Source: Bdellovibrio svalbardensis (GTDB lineage: Bacteria; Bdellovibrionota; Bdellovibrionia; Bdellovibrionales; Bdellovibrionaceae). Taken from it: 64,000 bases of DNA. Under the pieces are notes generated by a model that worked only from the letters and a program-made list of their open reading frames with translations, was not told the origin of the DNA and ran no database searches. This document shows, piece by piece, positions 17,701-26,801 of this stretch. The stretch lies in assembly GCF_029531655.1 (NCBI RefSeq), contig NZ_JANRMI010000003.1:372001-436000 (forward strand), read 5' to 3'. The position numbers were made by a program, and so were the translations under genes. How positions within the stretch are numbered: the first letter of the stretch is position 1; the number at the start of each line of letters is the position of its first letter.

Positions 17701-17720
17701 GTCCCACCAAAGGTGGGCAT
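17701..17720. repeat. 20-base palindromic repeat, copy 1
   Basis: GTCCCACCAAAGGTGGGCAT, with CCCACC-AAA-GGTGGG as hairpin, in the trmO leader. Its reverse complement occurs exactly at 43414-43433 in the leader of the HD-domain gene. Confidence 0.85.
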
Positions 17721-17768
17721 TATATGGCTTTTCAAGTGCGAGGCGTCAAGGAGAAGTGTCACACTCGG

Positions 17769-17806
17769 AATAAAAAAAACCCACAGCTGCGAACTGCGGG
17801 TTTTTT
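17769..17806 (-). terminator. Terminator of the Crp/Fnr-type gene
   Basis: AAAAAACCCACAG-CTGCGAA-CTGCGGGTTTTTT; on the minus strand the stem ends in a run of eight T. It lies 56 bases after the stop of the regulator gene ending at 17862. Confidence 0.82.
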
Positions 17807-17861
17807 ATATTTACGACTAAAACCGCGTAAAAGGGTTTTAAAGAGATCATGCCCTTCTAAA

Positions 17862-18578
17862 TTAGAAGTTGCCCGATCTTCTCATCAAACCATCGCGATT
17901 TTTGATAATGATTTCTTTACCGTTCAAGTCGATAAGACCTTCGTTTTTAAACTCAGTCAGATGACGTGATAAAGATTCATTGATCGTGCTGGCAAGTTGC
18001 GCGAACTCATTGCGTGTCAGCTTCAAGTTCAATGAAATACCATTTGGAGTTTGCACGCCAAACTTGTCAGAGAGCAGAACCAACTGATAAGCAATACGCT
18101 CTTGAACTGATGCCAAATAGTGAAGCTGACTTGTCGTCTCAAAAGACTCAAGATCATTCACCGCTTGGTTCAACAACAGCTTAATCAACGGACTTGCCTG
18201 TGCCATCGCAACTTGAATCAGCTCACGTGGATACAGCCAAAGCACAGTCGATTTTACCGCCTTCGCGTGAGACGTCGAGCCAACACCTTTTACCAAAGAT
18301 TTGTAACCAAAGTATTCGCCCGGTGAAACCAGTTTAGTAACATATTCGTTTGTTGTTGTACGACCGCGTGCATGCGATCTGTTTACAACAACTTTAACGC
18401 AGCCAGATTGAACGTAGTAAAGTCCCTTTGGCGTATCGCCCTCCTTAAAGATCATCTCCTCTTCTTTGAGGTGAATGACTTCATAAGGCACATTCGAAGT
18501 ACTCGGAATGCTTAGGTTTTGATTGCCCATGAAACCAAGGGAATTTACTCCGCCATTGAGTATTGTTTGAGATTCCAT
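17862..18578 (-). CDS. Crp/Fnr family transcription regulator
   Basis: A 238-residue DNA-binding protein. The N-terminal cyclic-nucleotide-binding fold (about residues 28-150) reads VIHLKEEEMIFKEGDTPKGLYYVQSGCVKVVV and VSPGEYFGYKSLV. A long dimerisation helix follows, then the winged helix (about 170-230) with LTRNEFAQLASTINESLSRHLTEFKNEGLIDL. It lacks Fnr-type cysteine clusters, so it is more likely to sense a nucleotide or to be constitutively folded. GGAGGAA precedes the ATG. It diverges from the nucleoside importer operon at 18837 across 258 bases and could control it, an inference from position only. Confidence 0.9.
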   Translation of the reverse strand: MESQTILNGGVNSLGFMGNQNLSIPSTSNVPYEVIHLKEEEMIFKEGDTPKGLYYVQSGCVKVVVNRSHARGRTTTNEYVTKLVSPGEYFGYKSLVKGVGSTSHAKAVKSTVLWLYPRELIQVAMAQASPLIKLLLNQAVNDLESFETTSQLHYLASVQERIAYQLVLLSDKFGVQTPNGISLNLKLTRNEFAQLASTINESLSRHLTEFKNEGLIDLNGKEIIIKNRDGLMRRSGNF

Positions 18579-18836
18579 ACTCTAATTCCTCCACACTTTC
18601 TTCGTTGGGTTAAATGTTGGTGTCATCCTAAGATGATATTATACAGCCGCCTATTTGAAATTTCGACATAACCCACTTGTAACGGCCTTGGATTTCAGCA
18701 TCGAAATGAATAGGACTTGACTGACGTTTGCCACTCTCCTACTTTGGGCCCGATCAAAAACTGAAATTTTTCGTAAAATCATAAGCTTAATTAGTGTGCA
18801 CACTCATTTGTTAAGCTCATTTTAAGGGGTCCCACA

Positions 18837-19820
18837 ATGATGAAAAGCGGCCTGTTAACTTTGTCGTTCTGCATTCTTTCTGTGACGTCATCTTTTGCAA
18901 ATACGCTTAAAGTCGGGTTGGTTCTCGATAAAGGCGGAAAAGACGACAAATCTTTCAACTCTGCAGCCTACGCTGGCGCAACAAAAGCAGAGAAAGATCT
19001 TAAAATTGAACTCAAGTATGTTGAGGCAACTGACACAAATGCGATTGAGAACCTTCATCGCTCTTTTGCTCGAAAAAATTTCGACCTTGTGATTGGAATC
19101 GGCTTCGCACAAAAGGAAGCTGTGAGAAAAGTAGCAGCCCAATTCCCTAACGTGAAATTCGCAATTGTCGACGGAGAAGTCACTGCTCCCAATGTTCGCT
19201 CATTGATGTTTGCAGAGCATGAAGGATCTTTCCTTGTCGGAGCTTTAGCAGCAATGGCATCCAAGACTCACTCTGTGGGATTTGTTGGTGGCATGGATAT
19301 CCCACTCATTCGCCGATTTGCGATGGGCTATGCAGCCGGCGCTAAATACGTTGATCCGAAAATTGTCGTGACTGAAAACTATGTGGGCGTGACGGGCGAG
19401 GCCTGGAACAATCCTGCTAAATCTAAAGAGCTCGCTCTTTCACAATATGGCAAAGGTGCCGACGTGGTGTTTGCTTGTGCAGGCGCTTCAAACTCTGGCG
19501 TTTTTGATGCCGCTGAAGACCAAAAGAAATTCGCCATTGGCGTGGACAGCAATCAGAACTGGATTAAGCCAGGCGCGATCCTAACCAGCATGATGAAAGC
19601 GGTCGATGTCGCTGTCTTTGACACGATCAAAGACACGCAAACAGGAAAATTCACTGCAGGCATCGTTCAGTTTGGTTTGAATAATAACGGCGTTAATTAC
19701 ACTCTCGACAAGTACAACGAAAAATTGATCACACCGGAAATGAAAAAGAAGGTGGAAGAGATCAAAAAGAAAATCATCGCTGGGCAAATTCAAGTTCCTG
19801 ACTATTACAAAAAGAAATAA
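18837..19820 (+). CDS. BMP-family substrate-binding lipoprotein-like protein of a nucleoside ABC importer
   Basis: A 327-residue periplasmic binding protein with signal peptide (about residues 1-21, SSFA-N). LKVGLVLDKGGKDDKSFNSAAYAGA, NFDLVIGIGFAQKEAV, FVGGMDIPLIRRFAMGYAAG and VVFACAGASNSGVFDAA are the conserved blocks of the basic membrane protein (BMP/PnrA) family. Members studied bind purine nucleosides. There is no lipobox cysteine, so it is free in the periplasm. First gene of a four-gene transporter operon that runs into an S1/P1 nuclease. AAGGGG precedes the start; translation could begin at either of two consecutive ATGs. Confidence 0.92.
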   Translation: MMKSGLLTLSFCILSVTSSFANTLKVGLVLDKGGKDDKSFNSAAYAGATKAEKDLKIELKYVEATDTNAIENLHRSFARKNFDLVIGIGFAQKEAVRKVAAQFPNVKFAIVDGEVTAPNVRSLMFAEHEGSFLVGALAAMASKTHSVGFVGGMDIPLIRRFAMGYAAGAKYVDPKIVVTENYVGVTGEAWNNPAKSKELALSQYGKGADVVFACAGASNSGVFDAAEDQKKFAIGVDSNQNWIKPGAILTSMMKAVDVAVFDTIKDTQTGKFTAGIVQFGLNNNGVNYTLDKYNEKLITPEMKKKVEEIKKKIIAGQIQVPDYYKKK

Positions 19821-19833
19821 GGCCTAGGAATAA

Positions 19834-21312
19834 ATGAACTTGCAACCCGCTGTCGAATTTCGAGGAATTTCAAAATACTTTGGCGATGTCAAAGCGAACT
19901 CGGATATTTCATTTACGGTTACAGCGGGAAGCATTCACGGGATTGTCGGGGAAAATGGTGCTGGCAAATCCACAGCGATGAAAATCCTCTTTGGGCTTTA
20001 TCGTCCCGACGAGGGCGAAATTCTGGTTAACGGCCAGCCGGTTCACTTCCACTCTTCCGTCGATGCCATGAGCGCCAAGATCGGCATGGTTCATCAGCAC
20101 TTTATGTTGGCAGAGCCTTTCACCGCTCTGGACAATATTCTTCTGCAACAAAAAGGTTCCGCGTTTTCAATTCTACCGCGAGCTGAACAAAAAGCTCGCC
20201 TGCACGAAATTGCTCAACGCTATGGCTTTGACATTAATCTCGATGCAAAAATCGAAGATCTTTCTGTCGGGGCCCAACAGCGTATCGAGATTTTAAAAAT
20301 TCTCTCTCAAGATTCCCAAATTTTGATTTTAGATGAACCGACGGCCGTGTTAACTCCGCAAGAGGTTCAGGATCTATTCAAGAATTTGAAACGTCTTAAG
20401 GAAGAGGGCAAAACGATTCTGATCATCACCCACAAATTGAAAGAAGTGATGAGCCTGACCGATGAAGTGACAATCTTCCGCGCGGGGCAAGTCGTTGCCA
20501 ACAAAAAGACGGCTGAAACATCGGCGGCGGATCTTGCTGAGTTGATGGTGGGCCGACGCTTGCAGAATCCTCAAGAGCGCAAGACCTCTGTCAATACAGA
20601 CAGCACGATCTTAAATATTTCCAATTTAAATGCCGCTTTGGGCACCCATAAGATCCATGACATCAACCTTCAAGTCCATACCTCTGAAATTGTCGGCATC
20701 GCCGGGGTTGAAGGAAATGGTCAGGATGTTTTAATTCGGGCCCTTTTAGATCCCCACTCCTTGAACAAGAAATCATTCAGTGGCGATCTCAAAGTTCATG
20801 GCAAAATGGGTTCATTCCCTGAAGATCGTTTGCGTTTTGGTGTATTGCCTTCTCGTCCGGTTTGGGAAAACTTTCTTCTGGGGCAGCAAAAGATCTCACG
20901 CTTTGCTCGTGGTATCTTCCTGAAGGGCCAAGAAGTTCTGCGCGCCACTCAAGAGGCGATGGAAAGCTATGACGTCCGCCCTCGCAATGCTTATTTGCCT
21001 TTCGAAAAACTCTCCGGTGGAAATCAACAGAAGTTGGTGGTGGCTCGTGCACTTTCTCAAAAGCCTCGCTTCGTGATTGCGGCTCAGCCAACTCGTGGCG
21101 TGGATATCGGAGCCATTGAGTTTATTCATAACGAACTTCGCAAGTGTCGCGATGACGGCACCGGGGTTTTATTGATCTCTTCAGAACTTGATGAATTGAT
21201 GGCCCTGTCAGATCGTATTTTGGTTCTTTATAAAGGTCGGCTTGTGGCAGAGTTTTCGCGCAGCCAATTTGACGAGATCGCCTTGGGCACTGCCATGGGA
21301 GGTTGCCATTGA
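19834..21312 (+). CDS. Double-ATPase subunit of the nucleoside ABC importer
   Basis: A 492-residue protein with two ABC domains. Domain 1 has Walker A GENGAGKSTAMKIL, the signature LSVGAQQRIEILK and Walker B ILILDEPTAVLTPQE. Domain 2 has a degenerate Walker A (GVEGNGQDVL, no lysine), the signature LSGGNQQKLVVARAL and FVIAAQPTRGVDIGA. This asymmetric pair is typical of the sugar/nucleoside (RbsA/YufO/NupO) ATPases. It powers uptake by the two permeases that follow. It starts 13 bases after the binding-protein gene, and the next gene overlaps its stop. Confidence 0.94.
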   Translation: MNLQPAVEFRGISKYFGDVKANSDISFTVTAGSIHGIVGENGAGKSTAMKILFGLYRPDEGEILVNGQPVHFHSSVDAMSAKIGMVHQHFMLAEPFTALDNILLQQKGSAFSILPRAEQKARLHEIAQRYGFDINLDAKIEDLSVGAQQRIEILKILSQDSQILILDEPTAVLTPQEVQDLFKNLKRLKEEGKTILIITHKLKEVMSLTDEVTIFRAGQVVANKKTAETSAADLAELMVGRRLQNPQERKTSVNTDSTILNISNLNAALGTHKIHDINLQVHTSEIVGIAGVEGNGQDVLIRALLDPHSLNKKSFSGDLKVHGKMGSFPEDRLRFGVLPSRPVWENFLLGQQKISRFARGIFLKGQEVLRATQEAMESYDVRPRNAYLPFEKLSGGNQQKLVVARALSQKPRFVIAAQPTRGVDIGAIEFIHNELRKCRDDGTGVLLISSELDELMALSDRILVLYKGRLVAEFSRSQFDEIALGTAMGGCH

Positions 21313-22349
21313 GAAAATCATTAGGACGCCTATTGGGTTTTGCCGCCGGGTTGACTATTGCGCTTCTGCTGACCTTCTTCGCTGGTGAAAATCCTTTGCA
21401 CATTTTTATGATTCTTGTGAAGAGTGCCTTTGGATCGATGTATGACTTGGGACTCACCCTTTCTTATACAACTCCATTGATCTTCTGTGGCTTGTCTGTG
21501 GCGATCGGATTTCACGCAGGCCTTTTCAATATTGGCGCCGAAGGGCAGCTCACTATGGCGGCGGTCACTGCGGCCGCTGTAGGGGTTTTATTTCCACAGG
21601 TTCCTTTTCCGGCAGCCCCCGTTTTAGCCTTCTGTGCCTCTTTGCTAGTCGGTGGTTTGTGGGGATTTATTCCAGGTTGGTTGCGTGCCTATCGCGGCAG
21701 CCATGAAGTGATTATCACGATCATGATGAACTTTATCGCCGCAGGTTTGGCGAGCTGGTTTGCATTGAAAGTCATCCCAAACCCAAATTCGCAAAATCCT
21801 GAAACTGCGATGGTTGGTGGAAATTATCTTTTCAAAGACTATGATTTGATTGCTCGTCTGTTCCCCGATACTCCCGCGAATGCCTCTTTAGGTTTTGCGA
21901 TTGTTCTGGCGATTTTGATGTGGATCTTCCTGTGGAAGACCACCTGGGGCTTTCAATTGCGCGCCGTGGGTTCAAATCCTGAAGCTGCTCACCGCGGTGG
22001 CATTTCTGAAAAGAAAACTTTGATGATCGCAATGGCGTTGGCCGGAGCTTGCGCAGGCTGCGTGGCTTTGTCTGAAGTTTTGGGAAGTGCGGGGCAATAC
22101 CGCGTGGGCTTCTCTCCGGATTATGGCTTTATCGGCATTGCAGTGGCTTTGTTGGCTAATAACAATCCATTGGGTGTCATTGCCGCGGCCTTTTTGATGG
22201 GAGCACTTCATAAAGGGGCTTCTGATTTGGATCTTGAAACAACGACAATCACTCGCGACTTCTCTCGCATCATTCAGGCTTTGATTATCCTGGGCGTCGC
22301 GGCCCAAGCTTATTGGGAACATCTTCGTTCACGCAGGAGGAAGCACTAA
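21309..22349 (+). CDS. Nucleoside ABC importer permease 1
   Basis: A 346-residue inner-membrane protein with about 9-10 helices of the BPD_transp_2 type. FHAGLFNIGAEGQLTMAAV is the conserved cytoplasmic coupling region, and RAVGSNPEAAHRGGIS is the second family signature. The frame allows TTG at 21303 or TTG at 21309. I chose 21309 because GGGAGG (21297-21302) is then six bases away and the start overlaps the ATPase stop (TTGA). Partner of the second permease, which overlaps it by one base (TAATG). Confidence 0.92.
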   Translation: MRKSLGRLLGFAAGLTIALLLTFFAGENPLHIFMILVKSAFGSMYDLGLTLSYTTPLIFCGLSVAIGFHAGLFNIGAEGQLTMAAVTAAAVGVLFPQVPFPAAPVLAFCASLLVGGLWGFIPGWLRAYRGSHEVIITIMMNFIAAGLASWFALKVIPNPNSQNPETAMVGGNYLFKDYDLIARLFPDTPANASLGFAIVLAILMWIFLWKTTWGFQLRAVGSNPEAAHRGGISEKKTLMIAMALAGACAGCVALSEVLGSAGQYRVGFSPDYGFIGIAVALLANNNPLGVIAAAFLMGALHKGASDLDLETTTITRDFSRIIQALIILGVAAQAYWEHLRSRRRKH

Positions 22350-23224
22350 TGGAATTCTTTTTAGTTCTTAGTGCTTTGTTATTTGCGACTTTGCGTTTAG
22401 CAACTCCGCTGATTTTTGCGTCCATGGGCGGAATGATGAGTGAACGCTCTGGCGTCGTAAATGTCGCGCTTGAAAGCTTCATGTTGGTGGGTGCGTTTGT
22501 TGGCGCTGTAGCGGGCTATTACGCCGGCCACGCTTGGATTGGGTGGATAGCCGCACTTGCGGCTGGCTTGATGATTGGTGCGCTCTATGCCCTGTTTGTG
22601 ATCGAATTGCGTGCTGACCAAATCGTCACCGGTATGGCCTTCAATCTGTTGGTGATGGGCGTGATCCCGTTCATGACGAAAATTCTTTTTAATTCAACCG
22701 GCTCGACGCCCGCTTTGCCGGTGGAGAATCGTTTTACTTTTGAACCTTTGCTAATCTCTCTGCTTTTAGTGGCGGTATTAACTTTATGGCTGCGCAAAAC
22801 CCGCTCGGGCTTGTGGCTTTTGTTCGCAGGCGAACATCCAGAAGCTTTGATGGCAAGTGGTGTGAGTGTTCGCAAAGTGCGCTGGGCCGCTGTCACTCTC
22901 AGTGGTGGTTTCGCCGCGTGGGGTGGCGCAAGTTTGTCATTATTCCTGGCTTCTTCTTGTTCTCCATTGATGACTGGCGGTCGTGGCTTTATGGCTTTGG
23001 CAGCTTTGATCTTCGGAAAATGGAAACCTCTTCCTGCCTTTGCAGCCTGTTTATTGTTTGCCTTTGCGGATGCCGCGCAGATTCGCCTGCAAGGCGTGCA
23101 AGTGGGCGGCATGGAGATCCCCGTTCAATTTGTTCAGATTTTACCGTACATCGTTACTATCGTTGCTCTGGCAGGATTCATCGGCGCAAGTCGACCTCCG
23201 AAAGCCTTGGGCAAAGAACTATAA
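22349..23224 (+). CDS. Nucleoside ABC importer permease 2
   Basis: A 291-residue inner-membrane protein, BPD_transp_2 family. LATPLIFASMGGMMSERSGV, then VVNVALESFMLVGAF, is the coupling region and GRGFMALAALIFGKWKP a further conserved block. The start at 22349 overlaps the stop of permease 1 by one base and follows AGGAGG. It completes the importer (binding protein, double ATPase, two permeases). The nuclease gene starts 22 bases after its stop, so all five genes are probably on one message. Confidence 0.93.
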   Translation: MEFFLVLSALLFATLRLATPLIFASMGGMMSERSGVVNVALESFMLVGAFVGAVAGYYAGHAWIGWIAALAAGLMIGALYALFVIELRADQIVTGMAFNLLVMGVIPFMTKILFNSTGSTPALPVENRFTFEPLLISLLLVAVLTLWLRKTRSGLWLLFAGEHPEALMASGVSVRKVRWAAVTLSGGFAAWGGASLSLFLASSCSPLMTGGRGFMALAALIFGKWKPLPAFAACLLFAFADAAQIRLQGVQVGGMEIPVQFVQILPYIVTIVALAGFIGASRPPKALGKEL

Positions 23225-23246
23225 CCGTTTCATTTTGGGAGCCCGC

Positions 23247-24314
23247 ATGAAAACGATCCTTCTTACGGCAATGCTTCTTTCTTCGACCGCATTTGGTTGG
23301 GGCGGAAGAGGCCATGACGTCATCTGCAGAACTGCAAGCTATCTTGTAAAAGAAAAAGGCTTGAAAGAATACCTTCGCAACAAACCCCAAATGATGGGTC
23401 ATCTGTGCAATATGCCAGACTTCTATTGGAAGTCTTTGGGTGGCGACGCCAACAAATACGGAAGCCCTGCCCACTTCATCGATCCTGAAATCACAGGCAT
23501 GGCAGTGAAGTCGATCCCTCTGGATTACAAAAAGATCGTCGACGAATACACTGGCAAGCCTAACAAGTTTAAAAACGATGGATCGACGATCAAGTTCGTT
23601 CCGAATGAGTTCGGATCTGCTTGGTGGAGAGCTGAACAATTCGTTCGCCGTATCGAAGCTTTGAAACCGCAATTTGACGCTGCTAAAGCTCCAGCAAATC
23701 GCAAGGAAGAGCAAGACAACGAACTTCCTTACAACAAACTTGTTTATCAAATGGTGACAGACATGGGTTTGATGGGTCACTTCACGGGTGATACGTCTCA
23801 ACCATTCCACACGACAGCCGACTATGATGGTTGGGCAACTGGTCACGGTGGTATTCACGCTTATTTCGAAGACGGTGTGGTTGGCGAGTTCGATGGGGAT
23901 CTTGATGCCTTGGTTCTGAAAGAAGCTCGCGCGATGAAAAATCCTTCTTTCTTGAAACCAAAAACGGTTTTGGAAAAGATGAAGGCCTTGAGCGAAATTT
24001 CTTTGGCGGAAGTTCCTAAGATTTTGAAACTTGATCCTGTTACCAAAAAATCCACTGTAGTTAAAGACCGTGGTATGGAAGTGCGCACCGATGCGGAAAG
24101 ACTTCCAGCCTCTGTCGCTTTCAAGAAAATGCACAAGATGGTTTTGCAAGATCTTGCTCGTGGTGCAGTGATGACGGCAGCTCTTTGGGATGAAGCTTAT
24201 GTGAAAGCTGGCAGCCCTAAGATCAATGCTTACAAGTCTTATAAGTATCCGTTCACGGTTGAATTCGTTCAGCCGGATTACTTTGATATCCCAGCGGAAA
24301 CTCCTAAGAAGTAG
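23247..24314 (+). CDS. S1/P1-type secreted nuclease
   Basis: A 355-residue protein with a short signal peptide; cleavage after FG would leave Trp18 as the new N-terminus, as S1/P1 nucleases require for their zinc cluster. WGGRGHDVICRTA, GSPAHFID, GLMGHFTGDTSQPFHTTADY and GHGGIHAYFED supply the His/Asp ligands of the three zinc ions in the family order. Such enzymes cut single-stranded DNA and RNA and also remove 3'-phosphates, giving nucleosides. It is the fifth gene after a nucleoside importer, which fits degradation of prey nucleic acid outside the cytoplasm followed by uptake. It has extra charged loops compared with fungal P1. The start at 23247 has GGGAG upstream. Confidence 0.86.
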   Translation: MKTILLTAMLLSSTAFGWGGRGHDVICRTASYLVKEKGLKEYLRNKPQMMGHLCNMPDFYWKSLGGDANKYGSPAHFIDPEITGMAVKSIPLDYKKIVDEYTGKPNKFKNDGSTIKFVPNEFGSAWWRAEQFVRRIEALKPQFDAAKAPANRKEEQDNELPYNKLVYQMVTDMGLMGHFTGDTSQPFHTTADYDGWATGHGGIHAYFEDGVVGEFDGDLDALVLKEARAMKNPSFLKPKTVLEKMKALSEISLAEVPKILKLDPVTKKSTVVKDRGMEVRTDAERLPASVAFKKMHKMVLQDLARGAVMTAALWDEAYVKAGSPKINAYKSYKYPFTVEFVQPDYFDIPAETPKK

Positions 24315-24339
24315 TTCAGCATTTACTTAGTGAATATTC

Positions 24340-24373
24340 AAAAAGGCCGGCAGTAATGTCGGCCTTTTTTTAT
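24340..24373 (+). terminator. Terminator of the nucleoside importer-nuclease operon
   Basis: AAAAAGGCCG-N10-CGGCCTTTTTTT, 26 bases after the nuclease stop; a G/C stem with an A-run before and a T-run after it, so it may work both ways. Confidence 0.9.
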
Positions 24374-24387
24374 TTCTCCCCTCGCGA

Positions 24388-24478
24388 TTACTTCAGCGGA
24401 AGAAGCAAGGCAACACCGGCGCCGAAAGTACGCTCTGACCCTTGCCCGTTTGTAGGTCCACCCATTTTGCGACGAGGG
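24388..24478. repeat. Diverged sequence shared with 58408-58478
   Basis: Part of a gene-free stretch (24374-24751). ACACCGGCGCCGAAAGTA (24413-24430) is identical to 58420-58437, and the next 40 bases align with gaps (TGACC, CCC, GTA/GTAC, CCACC, TTTTGC). Read on the minus strand, both contain TFGAGVA near a stop codon, so they could be decayed ends of related genes; other frames are open too. An adjacent 43-codon minus-strand frame (24490-24621, MSQNEILNFWLK...) has no support beyond being open. The rest is leader of the gene at 24752. Confidence 0.45.
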
Positions 24479-24751
24479 CGAACTTATTTTCAAAGTACAC
24501 ACTCGATTTCGGCCTCAAATACCCTCTGAAAAATAGCGTCCCGCACCAGCTTACGTCGTTGAGCAACAGCCCCCAAAAGCTTCGATTTTAGCCAGAAATT
24601 CAGGATCTCATTCTGAGACATCCTCTTTCTGCTGTAAGCCCCTCTAGGGCCCCTGTCTTGGCTTTAGACACTCGAATCGCATATAGAGGATTTCGCACGG
24701 GCACAATGCTCGCATCTCAAGATTGCGGAAGATAACCCAAAGGAGAGAGAT

Positions 24752-25111
24752 ATGAAAAAGACGTTTGCTTTGATTCTAGCTGCAATGATGTTACTTGGTG
24801 CTGTTAAAGGTATGGCGGATGAAGTTGGTTCCATCGAGAACGAAATCACGATCGGCAAAATTGATGCTGCTGATTTGGACCTTACGACTCGTGAAATTTC
24901 TCAGCAGATTAACGAGCTTAATGCGATTCAAGACAGCTTGGCTCAGGTCGAAGACTCTGGTGGATTGATCCGTGATATCGGACAAACTGTGACGACTGCG
25001 GAAATGGAACTTAAAGGTATCGATCGCTCAATGGATTTGGATAAAGCGCATCAGTTGAAGAGAGAGTTGTCTGAAGTGATTGCGACTGTTAAAGCGCATC
25101 TTCCTAAGTAG
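24752..25111 (+). CDS. Small exported helical protein
   Basis: A 119-residue protein with a signal peptide (MKKTFALILAAMMLLGAVKGMA) and a mature part of about 97 residues that is almost all helix, with heptad-like spacing (EISQQINELNAIQDSLAQVED, HQLKRELSEVIATVKAHL). No cysteines and no family recognised. It is probably a periplasmic coiled-coil protein. A strong ribosome binding site (AAAGGAGAGAG) and a clean terminator suggest good expression. Transcribed alone. Confidence 0.7.
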   Translation: MKKTFALILAAMMLLGAVKGMADEVGSIENEITIGKIDAADLDLTTREISQQINELNAIQDSLAQVEDSGGLIRDIGQTVTTAEMELKGIDRSMDLDKAHQLKRELSEVIATVKAHLPK

Positions 25112-25138
25112 TTTCGGGATTTCAATAGCTACAAAAAC

Positions 25139-25170
25139 AAAAAGCCCAGGTTTCCCTGGGCTTTTCTTTT
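25139..25170. terminator. Bidirectional terminator
   Basis: AAAAAGCCCAGG-TTT-CCTGGGCTTTT with T-rich tail, between the small helical protein gene and the convergent barrel gene ending at 25194. Confidence 0.9.
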
Positions 25171-25193
25171 TACTCAAATTTACGAGTTCAAAA

Positions 25194-26303
25194 TTAGAAC
25201 ATGTAAGTAAGAGAAGCGTCAGCCAACAAGCTGTTGCCGTTAACTGCACCAGTAGTTGAACCAGCAAGTGAACCATCAAGTTCAATTTTGCCCCATTTCA
25301 AACCAGCACCAACTGCAACAGTTGTGTCGTTTGTAAGGTTTGACTTAGTGTTAGCAGTTTCATTTTTGTTTTCGCCAACGATAACTGTTTGTTTAACAGA
25401 ACCGCGAAGAGTCAACCAAGAAGCTGCATCCAATTCCATACCAACTAGGAACGGAAGACCAGAAGTAGAAGTCTTTTTAGAAGTAGTTGAATCTTGCTTA
25501 ACTTCGTTTGAAAGGTAGCTGATACCGTAGAAGAAGTTTCCGCCTTCAACTTTGTGGTTGTTCACCATACCAACTTCGTATTGGTTTTTAGTGATATCAG
25601 TGTCTGCGTTAGAAACAGTTGCAGTACCTTTTGCATATTCGTAGTTAGCGAATGCATAGATAGAATCAAACCAGTAACCACCACCAACTTTGTAAAGACC
25701 TTTAGACTCTAGTTTTGGAGATTGAAGAGCTGCAACATCTGACTCAGTTTTACCCATCAAACCAAGACGTGCGTATGCATTCCAAACGTCAGTGCGAACA
25801 CCCGCTGAAAGACCCATAGTGTTAGCTTTTTGAGATACAGTTGCTGTATCGTTTTTCGCGTTAGAGTAATGGAAGTCGAAGCCCCATTTCATTCCACCGA
25901 AATCGTTACCGTAGAACAAATCCAAAGGATTTTGCTCAGTCATCAACGTACCGTTAGCGCCACCAACTGCGAAAGTTGAAACGTTCACGCCATCGATGAA
26001 TGATGTAGTTGTATCATTTCTGTGACCAAGGTAAGCACCAACTTTACCAAAAGAAGTAGTTCTAACGAAACCACCTTCAGCTTTTGGAGCGCGTGTTACG
26101 TCAGTAGCTGAGTAAGTTGACTTGTTGTCACCCATTTCCAAAGTCGCGAAATCGCCAACGTAGTTAAGGTCTGCTGGGTTCACAAACAAAGTTTGTGTAT
26201 CTACCAAGTGAGACGCGTTTCCTAGTGAAGACAAACGTGCTTTAGAAGCCATTGCAGGCGCTGCCGCCATAGTCAATGCTGCCAATACTAATAGTTTTTT
26301 CAT
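25194..26303 (-). CDS. Outer-membrane beta-barrel protein, possible major porin
   Basis: A 369-residue protein with signal peptide MKKLLVLAALTMAAAPAMAS, barrel-like strands throughout and the usual final aromatic (ASLTYMF), the signal for BAM-dependent assembly. The N-terminal part (LSSLGNASHLVDTQTLFVNPADL) recalls the plug-like start of FadL-type or 'PorV-like' proteins. Codon use is strongly biased, and the gene stands alone with a strong ribosome binding site (AAAGGATG) and terminator, as for an abundant protein. From gene order I suspect it could correspond to the major outer-membrane protein Bd0427 of HD100, but I could not compare the sequences. The pore function is inferred. Confidence 0.7.
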   Translation of the reverse strand: MKKLLVLAALTMAAAPAMASKARLSSLGNASHLVDTQTLFVNPADLNYVGDFATLEMGDNKSTYSATDVTRAPKAEGGFVRTTSFGKVGAYLGHRNDTTTSFIDGVNVSTFAVGGANGTLMTEQNPLDLFYGNDFGGMKWGFDFHYSNAKNDTATVSQKANTMGLSAGVRTDVWNAYARLGLMGKTESDVAALQSPKLESKGLYKVGGGYWFDSIYAFANYEYAKGTATVSNADTDITKNQYEVGMVNNHKVEGGNFFYGISYLSNEVKQDSTTSKKTSTSGLPFLVGMELDAASWLTLRGSVKQTVIVGENKNETANTKSNLTNDTTVAVGAGLKWGKIELDGSLAGSTTGAVNGNSLLADASLTYMF

Positions 26304-26801
26304 TGTTGCATCCTTTCGATTCGTTGCAATTATGATTACTTTAAATCCATTAAAGTTTGTAATTCGTTACACAAAAAATGCTAATGAGGGTCCAGTCCAA
26401 GATCAACCACAAAAATGTTATTGCTCAAACTGCACCGTGCAAAACAAAGCAAAACGCATGAAAGTTAGCTCCCCAAAAAAATCTTTGAAAAATTTTATGT
26501 TTCTTTTATTTCTTCAGACTTAATTTTTTTGGACTCACCCGCGAAACACAGTGCTACAGCGGCGTTCGCAGAATTTATGAATTTTTAATCGCATGTGGAA
26601 AACCACTGGAATTTCCATTCACGAGGCTTCACTTCTTATCAAAAAAACGTATAAATTTGGCCTCATTGACGCTCCACCTCAAATTAGAGCCGGCGCACTA
26701 GATCATAGTCTGGTTTACGATCTATTTACGTTACTCGAACTAGACCTAAGTCTTAAATTTGTCCGCATCAAATCTTCAAAAGCAAATTTAAAGGAGCTTA
26801 A
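26304..26801. other. AT-rich intergenic region between divergent barrel genes
   Basis: Holds the leaders and presumably the promoters of two divergent outer-membrane protein genes. Two short plus-strand frames (26332-26523 and 26593-26805) lack ribosome binding sites and protein-like composition, so I do not call them. I see no repeats or RNA genes. Confidence 0.5.

Noticed and set aside
23178-24149. 323-codon minus-strand frame antisense to the nuclease gene
   Set aside because: A shadow of codon bias in the nuclease gene; no start signal, and the plus-strand protein has clear family motifs.
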